This document shows, one piece after another, positions 1 to 12,067 of a DNA stretch of 64,000 nt (position 1 is its first letter; the number at the start of each line of letters is the position of its first letter). Below the pieces are notes generated by a model. The model saw only the letters and a list, made by a program, of their open reading frames with translations, ran no database searches and was not told where the DNA came from. The position numbers were made by a program, and so were the translations under genes. The stretch lies in NCBI GenBank assembly GCA_039000515.1, contig JBCFYV010000024.1, positions 43,225,979-43,289,978 of the forward strand, in the 5' to 3' direction. Source of the DNA: Timema cristinae. Lineage: Eukaryota; Arthropoda; Insecta; Phasmatodea; Timematidae.

Positions 1-357
1 TTCGTTGATTTGAAACCTGTGTGGATTATTTAAAGGTATATAATATATGCAACTTGAAAGTAAGCAAATTTGTCTAAACTAAGAATTTATTAACAAAGTC
101 CTTTTATAAAATGAGTTATTTTTATGTATTGATCAATCAAAAGTGACAGATGGAGATCTTATATGACTTGACTTATTAATACGTTAAAGTAGATATAATT
201 TTTTTCTAGCTGACATATAAATAATGACCCTTACTAAGAAAACTGTAGTGTAGAAATGTAACTTTAAATCTTAGGAAATATTGTAAATATTATAAAAGAG
301 ATGTTGTAAAGTTTAAATTTAGTGACAGCTACTTCCTTTAAGTGTTAGTAATAAGAG

Positions 358-475
358 GTGAGATTTGAACACAGTACTTCTGGTGGGCACATAGAACCGG
401 TCCTGAAAACCTCACGATGTTAGGAAGGTGATCTCGTCTAGCCGTTCCTGTAGGCGGCCACCTTAACATTTTCTC
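358..475 (-). mobile_element. tRNA-like fragment of an unassigned SINE
   Basis: Read on the minus strand this begins GGTGGCCGCC and about 100 bases later reaches GTGTTCAAATCTCACC, which resembles a Pol III B box (GGTTCGANTCC) with changes. The head resembles, but does not match well, the tRNA-Leu-like SINE-A head elsewhere in the window, and no SINE-A tail follows. It is probably an old or different tRNA-derived SINE. The rest of 1-1510 is AT-rich with no other structure that I can support. Confidence 0.35.
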
Positions 476-1510
476 TCCCATCCATTAATATACCCAACTG
501 TTTTGGAGTGTTACTAACTAACTTACAGATCGCAAGGTACATTTTTAATTAGCTTAATTTTAAATTTTAATAAATCCCAGTAAAACTACAATATAGTACA
601 AAATAATTGATCTTAAATAATTAAAAGCGTTTCCAAAGCTGATAAATTTTTAAACATTCTCAAACTCAACGAAATTTGCCACTAACATATTTTTAATTCT
701 ATGAAAAAGTTTACTAGACCTGTTCCGGTGTATCTTTTCTTTTTAAATATTAAATATACCATTTAGGAATAATATGAGTTCTCTCTTGTTAGATGATAAA
801 AATGTTATATAAATTTCAAGCTAAACTGAGATTTAAAACAATATATAAAAAGAGGAAAAAAACACTACTTGTTTGCTTTTAGAAGAGAATATATACTTCC
901 GTAATCATACATATTATTTCTTTTCGAGGGGGGGAAGGATGGTGGGGGATCACCCTGTTTATAAAACACACAACTGATTGTTTGCTTTGGGGTATTCAAA
1001 AGAAACCAGATGATAATCTAGAGATAAAAAAAACTCCTTGCTTGTTTCTGGAACCTAGCTTATATTTCCCCTTCAAGCATTTTGTCCGGGGATAATATAC
1101 TAGGAGAAGTTGCTCGTACTGACAACTCTCAACAAAACAACAGATATCATCTTTACAACGTCAGAGGAATAAAGCGAACGAAAATACTTCCTTGTGGGGC
1201 AAAGTAAGGGATTAAGAACAAAAACCATTCATGTAAGAAAGTTCAATAGGGAACTGCTATAAGTCTACTGGTTAAAACTTTATTTTTCTTGTGAAGAATA
1301 AATGGAAGACCTTACCTTAAAATATTTAAATGATACATCAAAAGTGAGTTGAGGTATTGAAAGAGAAATTTTCAAAAAAACATTAGATATATCATAAACT
1401 TAGATCTACACAGTAAATAAAGCTATTTTTATTTATTTCAAAAATAAGTGATTAAATTGCAGATCTTTCGCACATAGAATTTAATAAAATGGATATTGAT
1501 TAAAAAAAAT

Positions 1511-1750
1511 CACAGCGTCTTAATTCCCATCCAGGCTATCTTTAAATATCCCTAATTGATTATGAATGAGTATGGTAGAAATTAGAAAAAACATAGCTGC
1601 AATTATGTGGAGGAAAATTGGAAAAACATTTAGGAAATAGACTAATTACTTCCAGCAGGGATTCAAACTCCGTTCTACTTGACATTATTATAAAACAATA
1701 CCAGAAGATTTGGACGTTTATTGTGCGTGTTCATCGATGTGGGTGGCCAT
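1511..1750 (-). mobile_element. SINE-A copy (tRNA-Leu-like SINE)
   Basis: This is a diverged, near full-length minus-strand copy of the commonest family here. The consensus read from the window has four parts. First is a head GGTGGCCGCATGGTCTAAGG, close to the tRNA-Leu D-arm region. Next is a B box GGTTCGAATCC about 60 bases on. Then comes a body with TTTTCCACTCTCCCTCCACG and CAAATGTGGGTACACTTCCT. Last is a tail GCGTATAACCCGAACGGGTA followed by GTAAGACGCGGTGCTAA. Such elements are Pol III transcribed and moved by LINE enzymes. Here the tail (reverse complement) is at 1512-1540 and the B-box region near 1660. The copy ends shortly before a palindromic element. Confidence 0.7.
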
Positions 1751-1768
1751 TTATAGTAGTAAGTACTC

Positions 1769-2203
1769 TTATGGTGGAAGTGTAGGGAACGCGAGAAAAG
1801 ATCAATCTTTTTCAGTTTTTATAGCAAAAAATTTTTTGGACAGAATAAATAAAATATTGTTCCAGTATAGACGAAGACTTTAGTTTTCTTCACAAGATGA
1901 TATTAGTAGTTGTTGAATATCTATCATGAGCATAGCGGCATTAGATGATAAACTTTTTAAACAAAGAGAAAAAGTTGTCATAAAATTCTAGGACACCCTT
2001 GACAGATATATTCAAGAACTGTTAAGGTCACAACGTGAAGAAAATTTCAATATAATATATTTAAATTATGTAATGCTATTATCTTTTATTATGTTACTAC
2101 TGGAAACTTATGAGATTTATTTTAACCAAAAAAATATGTTTTGATATAAAAACTGCAAAAAAATTACTGCCATTTTCTCGCGTCCTCTACAATCCCACGT
2201 TAA
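1769..2203. mobile_element. Palindromic long-TIR element, copy 1
   Basis: This is a member of a six-locus family. It begins TTATGGTGGAAGTGTAGGG-ACGCGAGAAAA and ends TTTTCTCGCGTCC...CCCACGTTAA, so the ends are inverted copies. Inner marks also occur on both arms: TTTTCTTCACAAGATGAT with GAATATCTATCAT on the left, and GACAGATATATTCAAGAACT with CGTGAAGAAAATT on the right. Each arm is about 165 bp and the two flank a loop of about 55 bp, so nearly the whole element can fold back on itself. It has no coding capacity and is a non-autonomous DNA transposon (MITE or foldback type). TTAA-like termini suggest a TTAA target, which is an inference. Confidence 0.8.
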
Positions 2204-2837
2204 AAAAAATCATAAAATTATTTTAAGCAAAGTAATAATAGTATTTTATTTAAGTTTCTTCAATCAACTAGCCATGTTTTTATTAATTAAAAAAGTAAAT
2301 AAATAGAGACATTGCAAACAAATAATAGAAATAATTTATTGTAACTATGTGCTACACCCACCTACATGTGTGTTTTTTTTTTTCACGTGAGCTTGAAAAG
2401 TGTGTAGCGAAACTACATTTCGAGGGATTTGACTAAGCGTTTACTTATGAACTTTGCGAACCAGTGTTAGATTAAAATATGCTTTTAAAAACGTTTTGAT
2501 AAATATGTTGAAGCAAACAAATATCTTCAAGCCGAATATTCTATAATCTATATAGCCACGTCACATAATTCTAATTTCAATTTATACCACATTAACATAA
2601 ATGCAATTAAGCATTGTCTTTGCACTGTTGCAGATATTTTCATAAAATAATTTACTGTAGCATGTCGTTGCAATGTTAAATTGAGCCAGAATATGTGTGC
2701 ATATTTCACAAATATTAATATTAATAAATGCCGTTCATAGATATCGTTTAAGACCGCCATGTTGATATTAATAAATTTAATAATATTAGGAAAATTATGT
2801 CTACCAGACAATTTGTCTTCATAAGCACCTTGATGGC

Positions 2838-3072
2838 ACTATAGTAGCCTCATGGCTTCTTTGGTGCTGACTGACAGCTCACAGCTGACTTCTGGCAGTC
2901 AACATTTAGGTATATACCTAAATTTTGACTGTTAGAAGTGACATTTGCTAAACAATTTTTTTGCAAATCATATGGTTCGGCGTAGGGATACATAATTTGG
3001 TCTGGTAACTTTTTAAAGCCGTCAGCTGTGAGCTGTCAGTCAGCACCAAAGAAGCCATGGGTTACTGTAGTA
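2838..3072. mobile_element. MITE with 39-bp perfect terminal arms and inner palindrome
   Basis: Positions 2851-2889 are the exact reverse complement of 3021-3059 (39 bp, starting CATGGCTTCTTTGGTGCTGA). The match continues outward with few differences (ACTATAGTAGCC on the left against ACTACAGTAACC on the right), giving arms of about 52 bp. Directly inside the left arm, 2888-2939 forms a second palindrome centred on AGGTATATACCT. No open frame is present. Unmutated arms imply recent insertion or strong homogenisation. It is a non-autonomous DNA element of unidentified superfamily, and no second copy was seen in the window. Confidence 0.85.
2888..2939. repeat. 52-bp cruciform-forming palindrome
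   Basis: Outer arms ACTTCT/AGAAGT, middle arms CAGTCAA/TTGACTG and core ATTTAGGTATATACCTAAAT pair with only a 2-bp and a 1-bp interruption on each side. It overlaps the last two bases of the left arm of the enclosing MITE. It could extrude a hairpin in single-stranded or supercoiled DNA. Confidence 0.9.
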
Positions 3073-5710
3073 TTCATATTATTTAATTATTTAAGAAAAT
3101 TAATGGAAGGAAACCATTTACTAATACAGTACTATCAGTCCATAATTTACCTGTAAACATAAATCCACTATTTTCCATTGGTACACCCATACAATTATAT
3201 TTAATATATTAAACAAACAGATACATTGCAAAAATATTATCATTGAGAAACAAATTTTAAAAAATAAATATATTAGTTATGAAAATTTCTAGATATAATT
3301 TATGAGACAAACAATTTAAAATGTAAAATATAAATTTCGTGAAAATATTTAAGTGTATTAAATTCCTTCCAGAAGCATTTGAACTCAATGTTAAGTTTAC
3401 ACGTCTAGACAACATATCTTAAGAAACGTTGCATTAGCTCTAAATGCATATTATCATATAATTCTCGAAAAGGAAATAGTATCTCAGAAGTACGGTATTG
3501 TTTGTACGATAGTATATTATTATTATTCTGTATTCTGACAGCCGGATGATACAAAAATTGCGCCGGATGCCACGTTCTATTGCAATAGAGTCGACTAGAA
3601 GTCTTACTAGCACTAAACGAGTCCAGATTGTATTACTGTATCTTACGTTTGTTTATCCAGAGATGTTTATACACCCGTTACGAGGGGGTAGCGGGTGGGG
3701 AGTCGCGTAAAGAGGAAGAATAAACACGACCAACACGATCATATATCTCCAGAAAGAAATCTAACAAGACTGTGTTTACAAAACATATGTGTCCTAAAGA
3801 AAAAAAGGAATGGAATTACATCTCTTGTCGTGGAAAGTGGTAATTTTCTTTTTTCATGTATTGTAAAAAAAAGTGTTTCTTGAAGTGATAGCAATCTCTG
3901 TGTTATAACTTTCTAAAATAACTACATTCTTATGAGGAAAGTACTAATCTAAAAGTAAACCACCAATTTTTCTGGCAGTAAAAATGTGTTGATTGAAAAT
4001 AATATTCAAGAATTCAAAATGTATTTATTGGCCTAGTATTACGTAGCTTGTAATTTTTTTATTTTGTGTCTTACAACAAATTATCTTACTATTATTTGAT
4101 CAAACTCTAATTTAATCAAACAAACCATTTCTCTTAAAATTAGTAAGAAGGAATAATTTTTTGAAGGTTTATTTCGTAATTTTTTAATTAATTCATTGAA
4201 TTTTTAAGTTACATTATACTAAAATAAACAATTTTGAAAGCCCAATTATTATCATTCAATATTGAGTGTATTTGGACAGTATTAAATGATCAAGTATTAT
4301 TAGATTAAACTTTAATATAAATATAAAATATAATATTTAGTAAATTTTTAATTCAATGAGACGTATATACTCATTCAATATTTCGGAATATCCTATTAAT
4401 TAGAATTCATTAGAAAATGGGACACATTTCATTTAAGCGTGATATAATTTGATTACTTGGTAAAAGGATAAGGCCATAACGATTAAAAATTGTAATGTTG
4501 TCTAGAATTAAATTATTTTTAAAAATAAATCAATCCTTCAAAATAAATTATAATACAAGAACTAACATAATATTTGTACCAGTATTAATAGGTCAAAATA
4601 AAACATAACATATTTTAAAAGAAAAAATATATGTAGCTCTTCACAACATTACTATATTATGTTAGGGAAATGTTACATTTTTAGATTTGCAGTAAAAACG
4701 CAATTATTTTTGAAAGTAGCTGAATAATTTAGATTTTTTATTAAAATTTATGACGCTGGTAGATTATAAAATGGGAGATAATTAATTTAAAAATTACAAA
4801 ACTTACTTTACAATTATTAGATATGAATACTTAATTAATATAATTAAAACCAACCCAATGCCAATAACGTAGGGGGAGGGGGGGAAATATTTAAAAGTAA
4901 TTTTATTTCACGTGCAAGTAAACACGATAAAGAATGAAATTATATAACAAACAGTGGCATGTATTTTTAACCTCAAAACCGATATTTTATGAAAAACATC
5001 CAATTATAATGATGCAGTTAACATTCAAATTGAATTTATCGAAATATACTAGTTGATGCTCAAACAAAACACACAATTTAAACGAGTTCCAAGTAAGTAC
5101 GCAATGACCCATGGTTACCAATCATATAAATGTATTGAGTTTATTTATCCCAAAACATATATTAATAAATTCTGTATAAAATAAAATGTAGATAATTATA
5201 TTACCAAATGTATCTCATAAGAAAAAAATAAATTATAAATAATTATATATCACGTGTGAGATTTTAATTGAAACTGTTTCTAACTATTTAATTAGCTGTA
5301 ATTTTGAAACAAATACATTTCCACTTTATGTAACATCATTTACAAACTAACTTAATGCAGTACTAAAACTATGGTAAGTATGATATGTAAAAAAAACCTC
5401 TATTAAGTTGTCATATATAACAAATCATATAATTAAACAAATATTGAAATCAAAATAAACTATTCCCGATGTATATTTGGGACTTAAGAAATTTTTAGTG
5501 CAACCATAATCACCAAATATATTCTAATTAGAATTAATTTATTTTTAATTTAAAAAATATATAGTCACTCTTCATCCGAATATGTACATACATTTTTTTT
5601 AACGATTTATCAGCACTGTTGGCTTAATAGTGACCTATCGTAGCTTAGTTTTAGGTTATACCTTAAAATTATACCTTTTCTTAGTAAAGTATTCCCGAAC
5701 GATACAAAAC
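3073..5710. other. AT-rich intergenic DNA
   Basis: This is very AT-rich sequence, especially 4000-5700, with many TAATTA and poly-A or poly-T runs. A 62-codon frame at 3695-3883 is lysine-rich with no recognisable motif and is not called. I see no structured repeat or RNA gene here. Confidence 0.6.
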
Positions 5711-5941
5711 TAACCATTCAGATTATATACTCCTGTACTAACTACGTCATTGGTTTTAGGATGAGGAAGGTTATATTTATAGAAAGTGTCTCCACATATG
5801 CGTAGAAGAAAAGTGTAAAATTATATTGGGGAAACCATTATCAGTGCAACCGACTGAGATTCGAACCTCGATCTCCCAGTCATCGGCAGTCTAGTCTACT
5901 GTGAGAGCAGTGCCTTAGACCATGCGGCCACCATAGTGGGT
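5711..5941 (-). mobile_element. SINE-A copy, near full length
   Basis: The head on the minus strand is clear: rc GGTGGCCGCATGGTCTAAGGC at 5915-5935 and rc B box GAGGTTCGAATCTC near 5850-5864. The body is recognisable (GATGAGGAAGG at 5761, rc of CCTTCCTCATC) and the tail is degraded at 5715-5735. Confidence 0.85.
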
Positions 5942-6593
5942 CACGAGATTTAAATACAGCCTATATATTAATATACAACTATTTTAAACCAGACTAACTA
6001 CCACCAATGGAGTTATGTGTATGACGCCGATTTGGGAGTTTCAAGATATATCCCCAAAGATATGGGATATGGGAAAGTAGTTGTTGATTTACAATTTATC
6101 ACTAAAACGTTCGAATATTTATTATTCTACTATGCACAGTTTAAAACTATGAATTTAAATTACTACTTTTGCTTTAATGATATTAAATACTAATTCGGGT
6201 TTACTTACATTTAATAATATTGTTATTACTAATTTTTTTATACAGGATTGGCACAAAATTTATCCTAGAGATCGCACTTTTAAATACATTAAACTCATCT
6301 GAACTCGATATGTTTTTCCATCGAGAAAGTATTATTAGGTTCGAACAAAACTCTCTATAAGACGTATTCTCCACTTCAGATGAAGCACAATAGATCCATG
6401 ACCTTGAAAATAGTAGGTAGATGACATGTAAATATAAAAGTAAGCTAGTCGGTGAAATATATACCTTTAATTGAAAGCTAAAACCATGTCCACAAATTAA
6501 ATAGACTACGTTTAACTACCGCTGAATTTCCCGTTAAAGACGTTTATCATGGTTAAAGTATGAAACCCAATGAATACAGTTACTCGCAAACTC

Positions 6594-6895
6594 TATGGCG
6601 CTATCCCACAATCGAACCATACTGACCGAGTGGCCGCCATCTGTTGGCAAAGATAATGTCAACTAATGCTTATAGAGGGTGTCATGTGGTCAGCACAACA
6701 GACCCTCTGGTCATTTATATCAGTTTTTTAGACCGGAGCCGCTACTTTTTACTATTCAAGTTGTTCCTCATTTGTTCTCACAAGGTTGAATTTACTTCAT
6801 TTCTGACCCACTACTCCACAGATAAATTTTGGAAGTGCCGGGGATCTAACCCGGGACCTCTGGATATGTAGCCAGGGAGTGATAATATCGATTAA
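6594..6895. mobile_element. Possible unassigned tRNA-derived repeat
   Basis: GACCGAGTGGCCGCC at 6622 resembles a SINE head. On the minus strand near 6836-6862 the sequence reads GGTCCCGGGTTAGATCCCCGG, a B-box-like motif. The 75-codon frame at 6644-6871, ending in a Gly-Ser-Asn-Pro-Gly-Pro run, is what a translated B box looks like and is not a gene. Flanking 5942-6593 and 6896-7540 show nothing else that I can support. Confidence 0.3.
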
Positions 6896-7539
6896 CTAAA
6901 ACTGCAAGTTTAAAATATCTAGACTTATTTTAATAGGACTGGGCATATAGTTAAGCAATCATTGTGATTAAATAAAGAGGAGACACTGTTGAATCTACAG
7001 TACAATTTTCATAGGAAGGGATTTATCTGACTGCGAGAAAATTTACTAGAACTACTCTTACGTGTTCATACGTCAAGTCATGTAATCTGGGGATTTCAAC
7101 TTGATAGGTATTATCAACGCCTATAAAATAACTCATAATATAGTCAAATGCAGAAAAAATATTTAATTTTTTCTAAAAGACCCCTCCTATAAAAATTGGA
7201 CAATAGATATCTAGTTTCAGTATAAAATAGCAAAGAAAGTAATGTACTGTACAACTCTATGAATGTGTTCAGTTACCTACATATTATTACAGACCTATTA
7301 ATATGATATTGGGTTTCATTAATGTAGTTTAAGTTCATTTGGAGATAATAGTTTTTTTCAAAATTAACCTGTAATAAAATTGAGACGGTCTTAAGAAATA
7401 ATATATAAACTTCATCAGTGGATAAAAATATAGATTAATATGTCCATGTGTCTCTACTTAAAAATGATTTTAGAAACAAGAAAGAATCCTACTCAGAGAT
7501 GTCTACACTTTAATTGACTCGTTTGAGTAACAAGAAAAG

Positions 7540-8310
7540 AAATGCCGCGAAATTACATCGTATATTTATACACCTTACCTAGACATTCTAGCAGCAATGA
7601 TGGCATCACGATACAATAATATTTACATGCGTTACTTGGTCTACTGTAGCACCAAAAGTACTTCTATTCCTCTCGCCCCTTGTGCCACGCTAGCAAGCAG
7701 GGTACCATTACAATCAATGCGATATTCCTCTCGTCACTTGGACCACTCTAGCGCCAAGAGCATCGTTATAGCACGCCGTGATTAACGCCTTCTCGGTTGT
7801 TTCCTTCATTCGAACACCCGTGTCGTGTCGTTTGCCTTGAACTCCCGGGTTTCCTGTTCATCCCCCACCCCTTTTAACAACACAACATACAAAATCTTTA
7901 ATTTACTGTGGGGTTGGCGGGCCGCGTTACTGTCTTCTTCACAAATTAAAATCCAGTCATGTAGAATTCCTTCTGATCACGGAACTGAGGTTTCGTCTTG
8001 TTTTAAAAGGAAAGGAACTCTTTCTTTTACTAACCTTTCGAAGACAAAAACCTTGCTTCATCGCACATTTTCCGGCACCATACTCGGGAACAACCCACTT
8101 CTTGGTTATATCGCAAGGCAATTTCGTCGTCTGTCTCCCTTATGTGTTTTATTATTAACTCTTTATCCATGTTGTTTTTTTCTCGCAAAGGTAAAACAAT
8201 CGGATTCATATGTGATGGCGTCAAAACACACATCTTTAGTTAGTTAAGTTTTTTTTGCAGAAGTCTTTTATAAAAGGAGGTTGCCTACTCGTGACGTAGC
8301 AGCAAAACAA
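7540..8310. other. GC-richer island, possible promoter or exon region
   Basis: Base composition rises clearly here and CpG is more frequent than in the flanks (for example GCCGCGTTACTG near 7921). No dispersed repeat of this window is recognisable in it. Competing open frames exist on both strands: plus 7825-8247 (140 codons, serine-rich, no motif) and minus 8030-8233. TATAAAAG on the minus strand near 8267-8274 lies about 35 bases upstream of the minus-strand ATG. This is a candidate regulatory or first-exon region, but no function can be named. Confidence 0.3.
8030..8233 (-). CDS. Candidate first exon, unrecognised protein (weak)
   Basis: This minus-strand frame of 67 codons starts at 8233 and has an even mix of charged and hydrophobic residues, including MDKELIIKHIRETDDEIAL, unlike the low-complexity frames around it. 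It closes on a stop that overlaps a fair splice-donor match (AAAG|GTTAGT, minus strand, near 8030-8036). A spliced reading would end the exon there instead of at the stop. A TATAAAAG lies upstream. I recognise no domain. It could equally be a chance frame in GC-richer DNA. The overlapping plus-strand frame argues for caution. Confidence 0.2.
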   Translation of the reverse strand: MCVLTPSHMNPIVLPLREKNNMDKELIIKHIRETDDEIALRYNQEVGCSRVWCRKMCDEARFLSSKG

Positions 8311-8921
8311 ATGTATATTTTCGTTATATTAAGTGAGTTTTAAAGAAATAATGTTTAAACAAATTCTTTAAAAAATTAAATAAATTATACAATTCACCGC
8401 AAATACTTTATCACTCCTTTATCTAAAATTGAGGATATTTATTTGAAATTCATCAGATATGTGAAACGAAATAATATATATTATTGCAGAAACTTAATGG
8501 GAAAAGAGAACATTATGCTCCACCAAATATCGTAAATGAAATAATATACACAATTACAGAAACATATTGAGATAAAAAAAAGGAACATCACTGTTTACCA
8601 AAAAGCATAACAATCAACTACCCATTTTTCAGACCTTATTTAAAAAAAAGTATGTTCTTATATCTGGAAAATATGATTTTTATAAAATATATTCCATCTA
8701 AAAATAATGTTTAGTAGTATTACAACTTTGCAATGATACGTTATTTAGTGTTTCAAAGAGTCGCGGAGGGAAGTACTCTTTAAGCAATTTTACCGGAAAA
8801 ATTATATATTCCATTTTATTTTTATTGTTAAACAATGCCTAGATCCGAGGGTTTTTTTCAATCAAAATCGCTATAGCCAATTTCGATCAAATTACTTAGC
8901 TTTGTTTTCGCCCTTAATTTA
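8311..8921. other. AT-rich DNA with a degenerate tandem duplication
   Basis: Two loosely similar units start near 8468 and 8538 (GAAATAATATA...CAGAAAC...), about 70 bp apart, suggesting an old tandem duplication. Nothing else is recognisable. Confidence 0.4.
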
Positions 8922-9090
8922 ATGACAGTTAATTTTAGGGTTAGATATATATTAAATAAACCCCTCCAAGGAACCTCACGAAAACACAAGATACCAAGTC
9001 TAAGTGCGATCAACAGAATAGTTTCGGTTCTAGATCGAAATATAGAAACACACGCCATCGTTAAAAGCACCTTTTTTGGTTCGGAAGTGG
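8922..9090 (+). pseudogene. Possible helix-turn-helix transposon-protein fragment
   Basis: The plus frame contains a segment reading K-x-P-S-L-S-A-I-N-R-I-V followed about 7 residues later by E-T-H. This resembles the basic-PS-(x)3-I-x-R-(I/W)-V-(x)n-ET pattern of the helix-turn-helix DUF4817-type domains found in insect transposon proteins. It is short, lacks the typical upstream part, and runs into a poly-G tract at 9094. The identification rests on pattern memory only and may be chance. Confidence 0.2.
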
Positions 9091-9093
9091 GGA

Positions 9094-9109
9094 GGGGGGG
9101 GGGGGGGGG
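9094..9109 (+). repeat. Poly-G tract (16 G)
   Basis: Uninterrupted run of 16 G, part of a purine-rich block from 9085. Prone to length error in sequencing and able to form G-quadruplex-like structure. Confidence 0.95.
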
Positions 9110-9716
9110 CGAGCATGTAACATCGTCAATCATTAGAAACTTGAAATAATTTTCTTTTTCGCTTCAATTGACGGGAAAGTCATACATTCTTTCAAAATAA
9201 TGTGTTTAGTCTTTAAGAAGGTACTTTTATAAACATATTTTATTTTAAATCGTCTTCAGATTATGCTACTGGGGTTATTTACAAATATGACTTCTAGGAA
9301 GCTCCCCAAATTAATGAAATGGTCATTTTCTTCCCTTTATTGCTACTCCATACATTGGCGTATGGTGGTGCTTAAAGAGCTTACTTAGATCCGGCCTGTT
9401 CTGCAAAATAACTTCCAAAGTAGTCAATGTAATTAGGGTTTTGTTAGAACGTCTTTTACATTGTTTGACAACACAAGAATGAAACTCGAGGATCAAAAAA
9501 TTGTGGGAAAATTCAGTGAGATATACACATACACAGTTCAACATCAATATCAGACTCTAGCATCTATATATATTTTTACAGTAGATTTAAAATAATGTTA
9601 CCTTTAATTCAATCAGCATATTAAATAATTTATAGGACTGCCGCTATATTTAAAATAAACTTAAATTAAATAGTTAATCATAATCAGAGAAAATGGTTAA
9701 TTTTACTTATGATTCA

Positions 9717-9962
9717 CCTCGGTGGCTTAGCTAGCTAACATACTAGTTTCATGCTGAGTTAGACTTCCGAGGACGGGGAGATCAAGGTTCGAATCTCGCT
9801 TGGGTGAACTGGTGGTGGTTTTTCCTAAATGATTTTCCATTCTCCCACCACGCAAATATGGGTTCACTTCCTCTATATTCAAACTTTCCAATTCCTAACC
9901 CGGTAGTTTAATTAATATTTTAGAGTAGAATCCGCACGGGTAGTAAGACTCGGCGCTGAATA
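9717..9962 (+). mobile_element. SINE-A copy, full length
   Basis: The head is CTCGGTGGCTTAGC at 9718 and the B box AGGTTCGAATCTC at 9785. The body contains TTTTTCCTAAATGATTTTCC, and the tail GCACGGGTAGTAAGAC is near 9935. The A-box region differs from consensus, so it is a separately diverged copy. Confidence 0.9.
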
Positions 9963-10289
9963 TTGTTATTATTTATATTTTTCCTTTACGTTACATACTC
10001 TGTACGCCGTGAGATAGAATTTAATGCAATTCACAATACGTAACAGCTTAGTAAATTGCATAAACTAACTATTTACAGGCGCTGAAACAGGGACAACGGG
10101 ATTTTAGCATCCTGGTCCAACTTGTGACAACCAGGATGTGTGTTTGTGTATGTGTGCACGCGCGTGGGGTTTGGGGTGGAGATTATGTGTATTTCCAAAG
10201 TGAAAGGGGATTGTGTATGGGTGGGTGAAGGGGGAGAAAATTTGAAGGAACATTATAATTAAGGTATACACTTTTTTTAACGTTTCCAG

Positions 10290-10480
10290 CGCCAGTGGCT
10301 ATACGGTTTAAATGACAGGTTATTAAGTCTGATTTATCGATAACCTGGAGATCAGGGCTAAAATCCTGGCCTGGTACACTGAAGGTGTACATTGTCTAAT
10401 TGTTAAATGGCGTACAACTATTCACACACGTAAATTTGGGGACGTTTCTTATGAATTCTACCTTCCAAGGCTGTATTAGG
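10290..10480 (+). mobile_element. SINE-A copy, degenerate
   Basis: CCAGTGGCTATACGGTTTAAA and GATCAGGGCTAAAATCCTGG align to the head and B-box region. A partial body (TTCTACCTTCCAAGG, 10455) follows, without a clear tail. Confidence 0.5.
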
Positions 10481-10620
10481 CATACCGATATTGTTACTGA
10501 GAAGTTAGAAGCACATTTAAAGAACAGTTTTATTATAATGTTGTAATTAAAATAATAAAAAGAAAAAAATACTGATTAGTTCATACTTAAATATATCCTT
10601 ATTTATTTAAATAATACTTA

Positions 10621-10655
10621 GCATTAGGTCTCACTACCCATTCGGGTTATACGCT
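10621..10655 (-). mobile_element. SINE tail fragment
   Basis: Only the reverse complement of the shared 3' tail is present (TCTCACTACCCATTCGGGTTATACGC in two overlapping pieces). It cannot be assigned to SINE-A or SINE-B. Confidence 0.65.
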
Positions 10656-11437
10656 ATTTATTTGGGACAGTCAAATACGTCGAAACAAGAATGCTGCTAC
10701 AAATATCAACCATTCTGAAAATGTCAACTGTTTCTAAAATAAAATATTCTCTGTGATTATGCAATACAATCCAATATTTACGGTAAAGAACTTTTAGATA
10801 AAACAAACTCATTTTTGTTGCCAAAATTGATAATATCTTACTATTTATTGGTGTTATTTCATTTATATTGAAATCTATCAAAAAGTGACCATTTTATCAC
10901 AACTTGATGCATCGATACGTTAAAATAGATATAGTAGTTATTCAAACGGTCTGATAAGATTCTTCCAATGAAAACTATACCAACTAATAGAACATGATCC
11001 ACATTTTTGTAACTACTTCTCTGGTATTTATTAGAAGTATTTTAAGCCATTCAAATGAATAATTTCTAAGTCCAAATAAACTTACTATTCTCAAATATTT
11101 GAATGGTAGATAAAAAAATGTAGTTAAAAAACCAAAAAAGTTGTTGGCTTTTTATGATGGTTGAGTGTGGATAAAATACATACGAAACTCAACAGTTCTA
11201 TAACTTTTTAAAATGAGTGTATAATAAATATAATTTGGAAAGGAATATGTTATTGGGACTTGTGATATTATACAACGAAAGAGAGAGAGAACGCTAAGTG
11301 ATTGATTTATCTCTGCTCACCAAAATTCAAATAGTTTTTAACGAATTCATATAATTGTTTTAGCTTTAGATTTCCATGATTTTTAAAATAAATATTACAC
11401 ATCAATGTATTCAATGAGGCCATGCAACTTTAATAAA
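10656..11437. other. AT-rich intergenic DNA
   Basis: A run of GA repeats at 11280-11291 is the only simple structure. Short minus-strand frames here lack motifs. Confidence 0.5.
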
Positions 11438-11680
11438 CCCCGCTTCGATGAACACATGGCTTAACGTACTATTCTTGCTGTAGACTAGACCGTCGATAAC
11501 GGGGAGATCTAGGTCCGAATCTCAGTTAAGCGAGTTTCAAAACGGTTTGCTACTCTTCATTAATGCAAATTCGAGTACATTCCATCTAAATATAGCCTTC
11601 CTAATCCCTTAAACTATTAGCATAATTAGTACATAAACGTATAACCCGAACGGGTAGTAAGACACAGTGAAAAAAAAACT
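11438..11680 (+). mobile_element. SINE-A copy, near full length
   Basis: CCGCTTCGATGAACACATGGCTTAACG is a diverged head, followed by CGTCGATAACGGGGAGATC and B box AGGTCCGAATCTC at 11510. The tail GTATAACCCGAACGGGTAG at 11639 is intact and ends in poly-A. Confidence 0.85.
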
Positions 11681-12067
11681 TGAATAAACCAACTTTTTTA
11701 TTTTCTACAGATGTTAAGCTGCATGACACTAGCCAGCTATTATTCATGTCTACAATAGCGCTACGAATTTTCTGAGTTGGAAAACTCGACAATCATAACG
11801 CTTGAAAGTAATCCAAAAGTTTTTTTTTTCTCAAATTTCAAAGCCAGAAACTCACTCAAACGTTCTCAAATATTTTATTATAATAAAATATTTCTTTGAT
11901 CTAGACATAAGAGTTGATTTATTGAGGTTCGTATGTCATAAAACAACAATGCAAACTTTTCAAATGGAAGCGGCTCCGATAATCTTTTAAAGTATTTTAT
12001 TTACTACAGGAACGCCGTTCCAATCTGTTCCAGTCCGTTTATAGCACTGAAAATTGTTGGGAGAGGT

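Noticed and set aside
6644..6871. 75-codon frame with an N-terminal Met and Gly-Ser-Asn-Pro-Gly-Pro end
   Set aside because: The end peptide is the translation of a B-box-like motif. Such peptides are common artefacts of tRNA-derived repeats.
7825..8247. 140-codon plus-strand frame
   Set aside because: Serine/leucine-rich, no recognisable domain, and overlaps a more balanced minus-strand frame. No splice or start context favours it.
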